Assembly (NCBI GenBank): GCA_944371545.1
Contig: CALVXT010000101.1
Coordinates: 1-5,207 of the forward strand
DNA: 5,207 bases
Origin: an uncultured Bacilli bacterium
GTDB taxonomy: Bacteria; Bacillota_I; Bacilli_A; RF39; UBA660
Direction of reading: 5' to 3'
Shown: positions 5,177 through 5,207 of the stretch, one piece after another
Layout: the number at the start of each line of letters is the position of its first letter
Position numbering within the stretch: position 1 is the stretch's first letter
Translations under genes and position numbers: made by a program
The notes under the pieces: model-generated
The model's input: only the letters and a program-made list of their open reading frames with translations
What the model was told of the DNA's origin: nothing
Database searches by the model: none

Positions 5177-5207
5177 AATGATTTTTTATAAAAAAATACC
5201 TGTTTTT
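5177..5207. other. AT-rich end of window, no gene seen
   Basis: These last bases are runs of T and A with a short TACCTG segment. An imperfect A/T dyad (TTTTTTATAAAAAA) is present. The segment could be the start of another signal lying past the edge, but nothing definite can be called. Confidence 0.3.

Noticed and set aside
1..5207. CRISPR array, DGR template/variable repeat pair, or a defence island
   Set aside because: No spaced direct repeats and no near-duplicate segments were noticed by eye, and no known defence gene set is present; the nuclease is of the surface type.

Overview
The window is AT-rich, low-GC, plus-strand-coding DNA from a Bacillota-like bacterium. The evidence is AGGTGA-type ribosome binding sites, a CCA-encoding tRNA gene, many T-ending codons and U-tract hairpin terminators. 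TGA is used as a stop (end of the 504-1076 gene) and Trp is encoded by TGG, so it is not a code-4 mollicute. A gut or host-associated Bacilli/Erysipelotrichia-type lineage is a guess; nothing here fixes the taxon.

Left edge (1-449): the window opens inside the 3' end of a group II intron. Domain V (37-69) and domain VI with a bulged branch-point A (102) are recognisable, and the intron ends at 108. The coding sequence that resumes at 109 is the C-terminal part of a different reverse transcriptase, lacking a maturase domain. The reading frame implies that the intron splits the codon for the second Asp of that enzyme's catalytic YxDD box. One retroelement is therefore nested in the active site of another. 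This is the most unusual feature of the window.

Middle (504-4237): a TTG-started multispanning membrane protein of unknown function is followed by a single-chain MacB-type ABC transporter (ATPase plus four-helix FtsX-like permease with a large external domain). The transporter has its own possible promoter and a perfect inverted repeat in its leader. A divergent uracil-DNA-glycosylase-superfamily protein follows 26 bases behind it, probably co-transcribed.

Right edge (4230-5207): a strong extended -10 promoter overlaps the end of the glycosylase-like gene and drives a membrane-anchored EndA/Spd-type DNA/RNA non-specific endonuclease. That gene ends in a hairpin terminator whose 3' arm doubles as the -35 region of a tRNA-Gly(GCC) gene, which has its own hairpin terminator. 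No CRISPR array, rRNA or complete transposon is visible. Apart from the membrane transporter and the secreted-type nuclease, which both point to surface or envelope functions, I see no evidence that the genes form one pathway.
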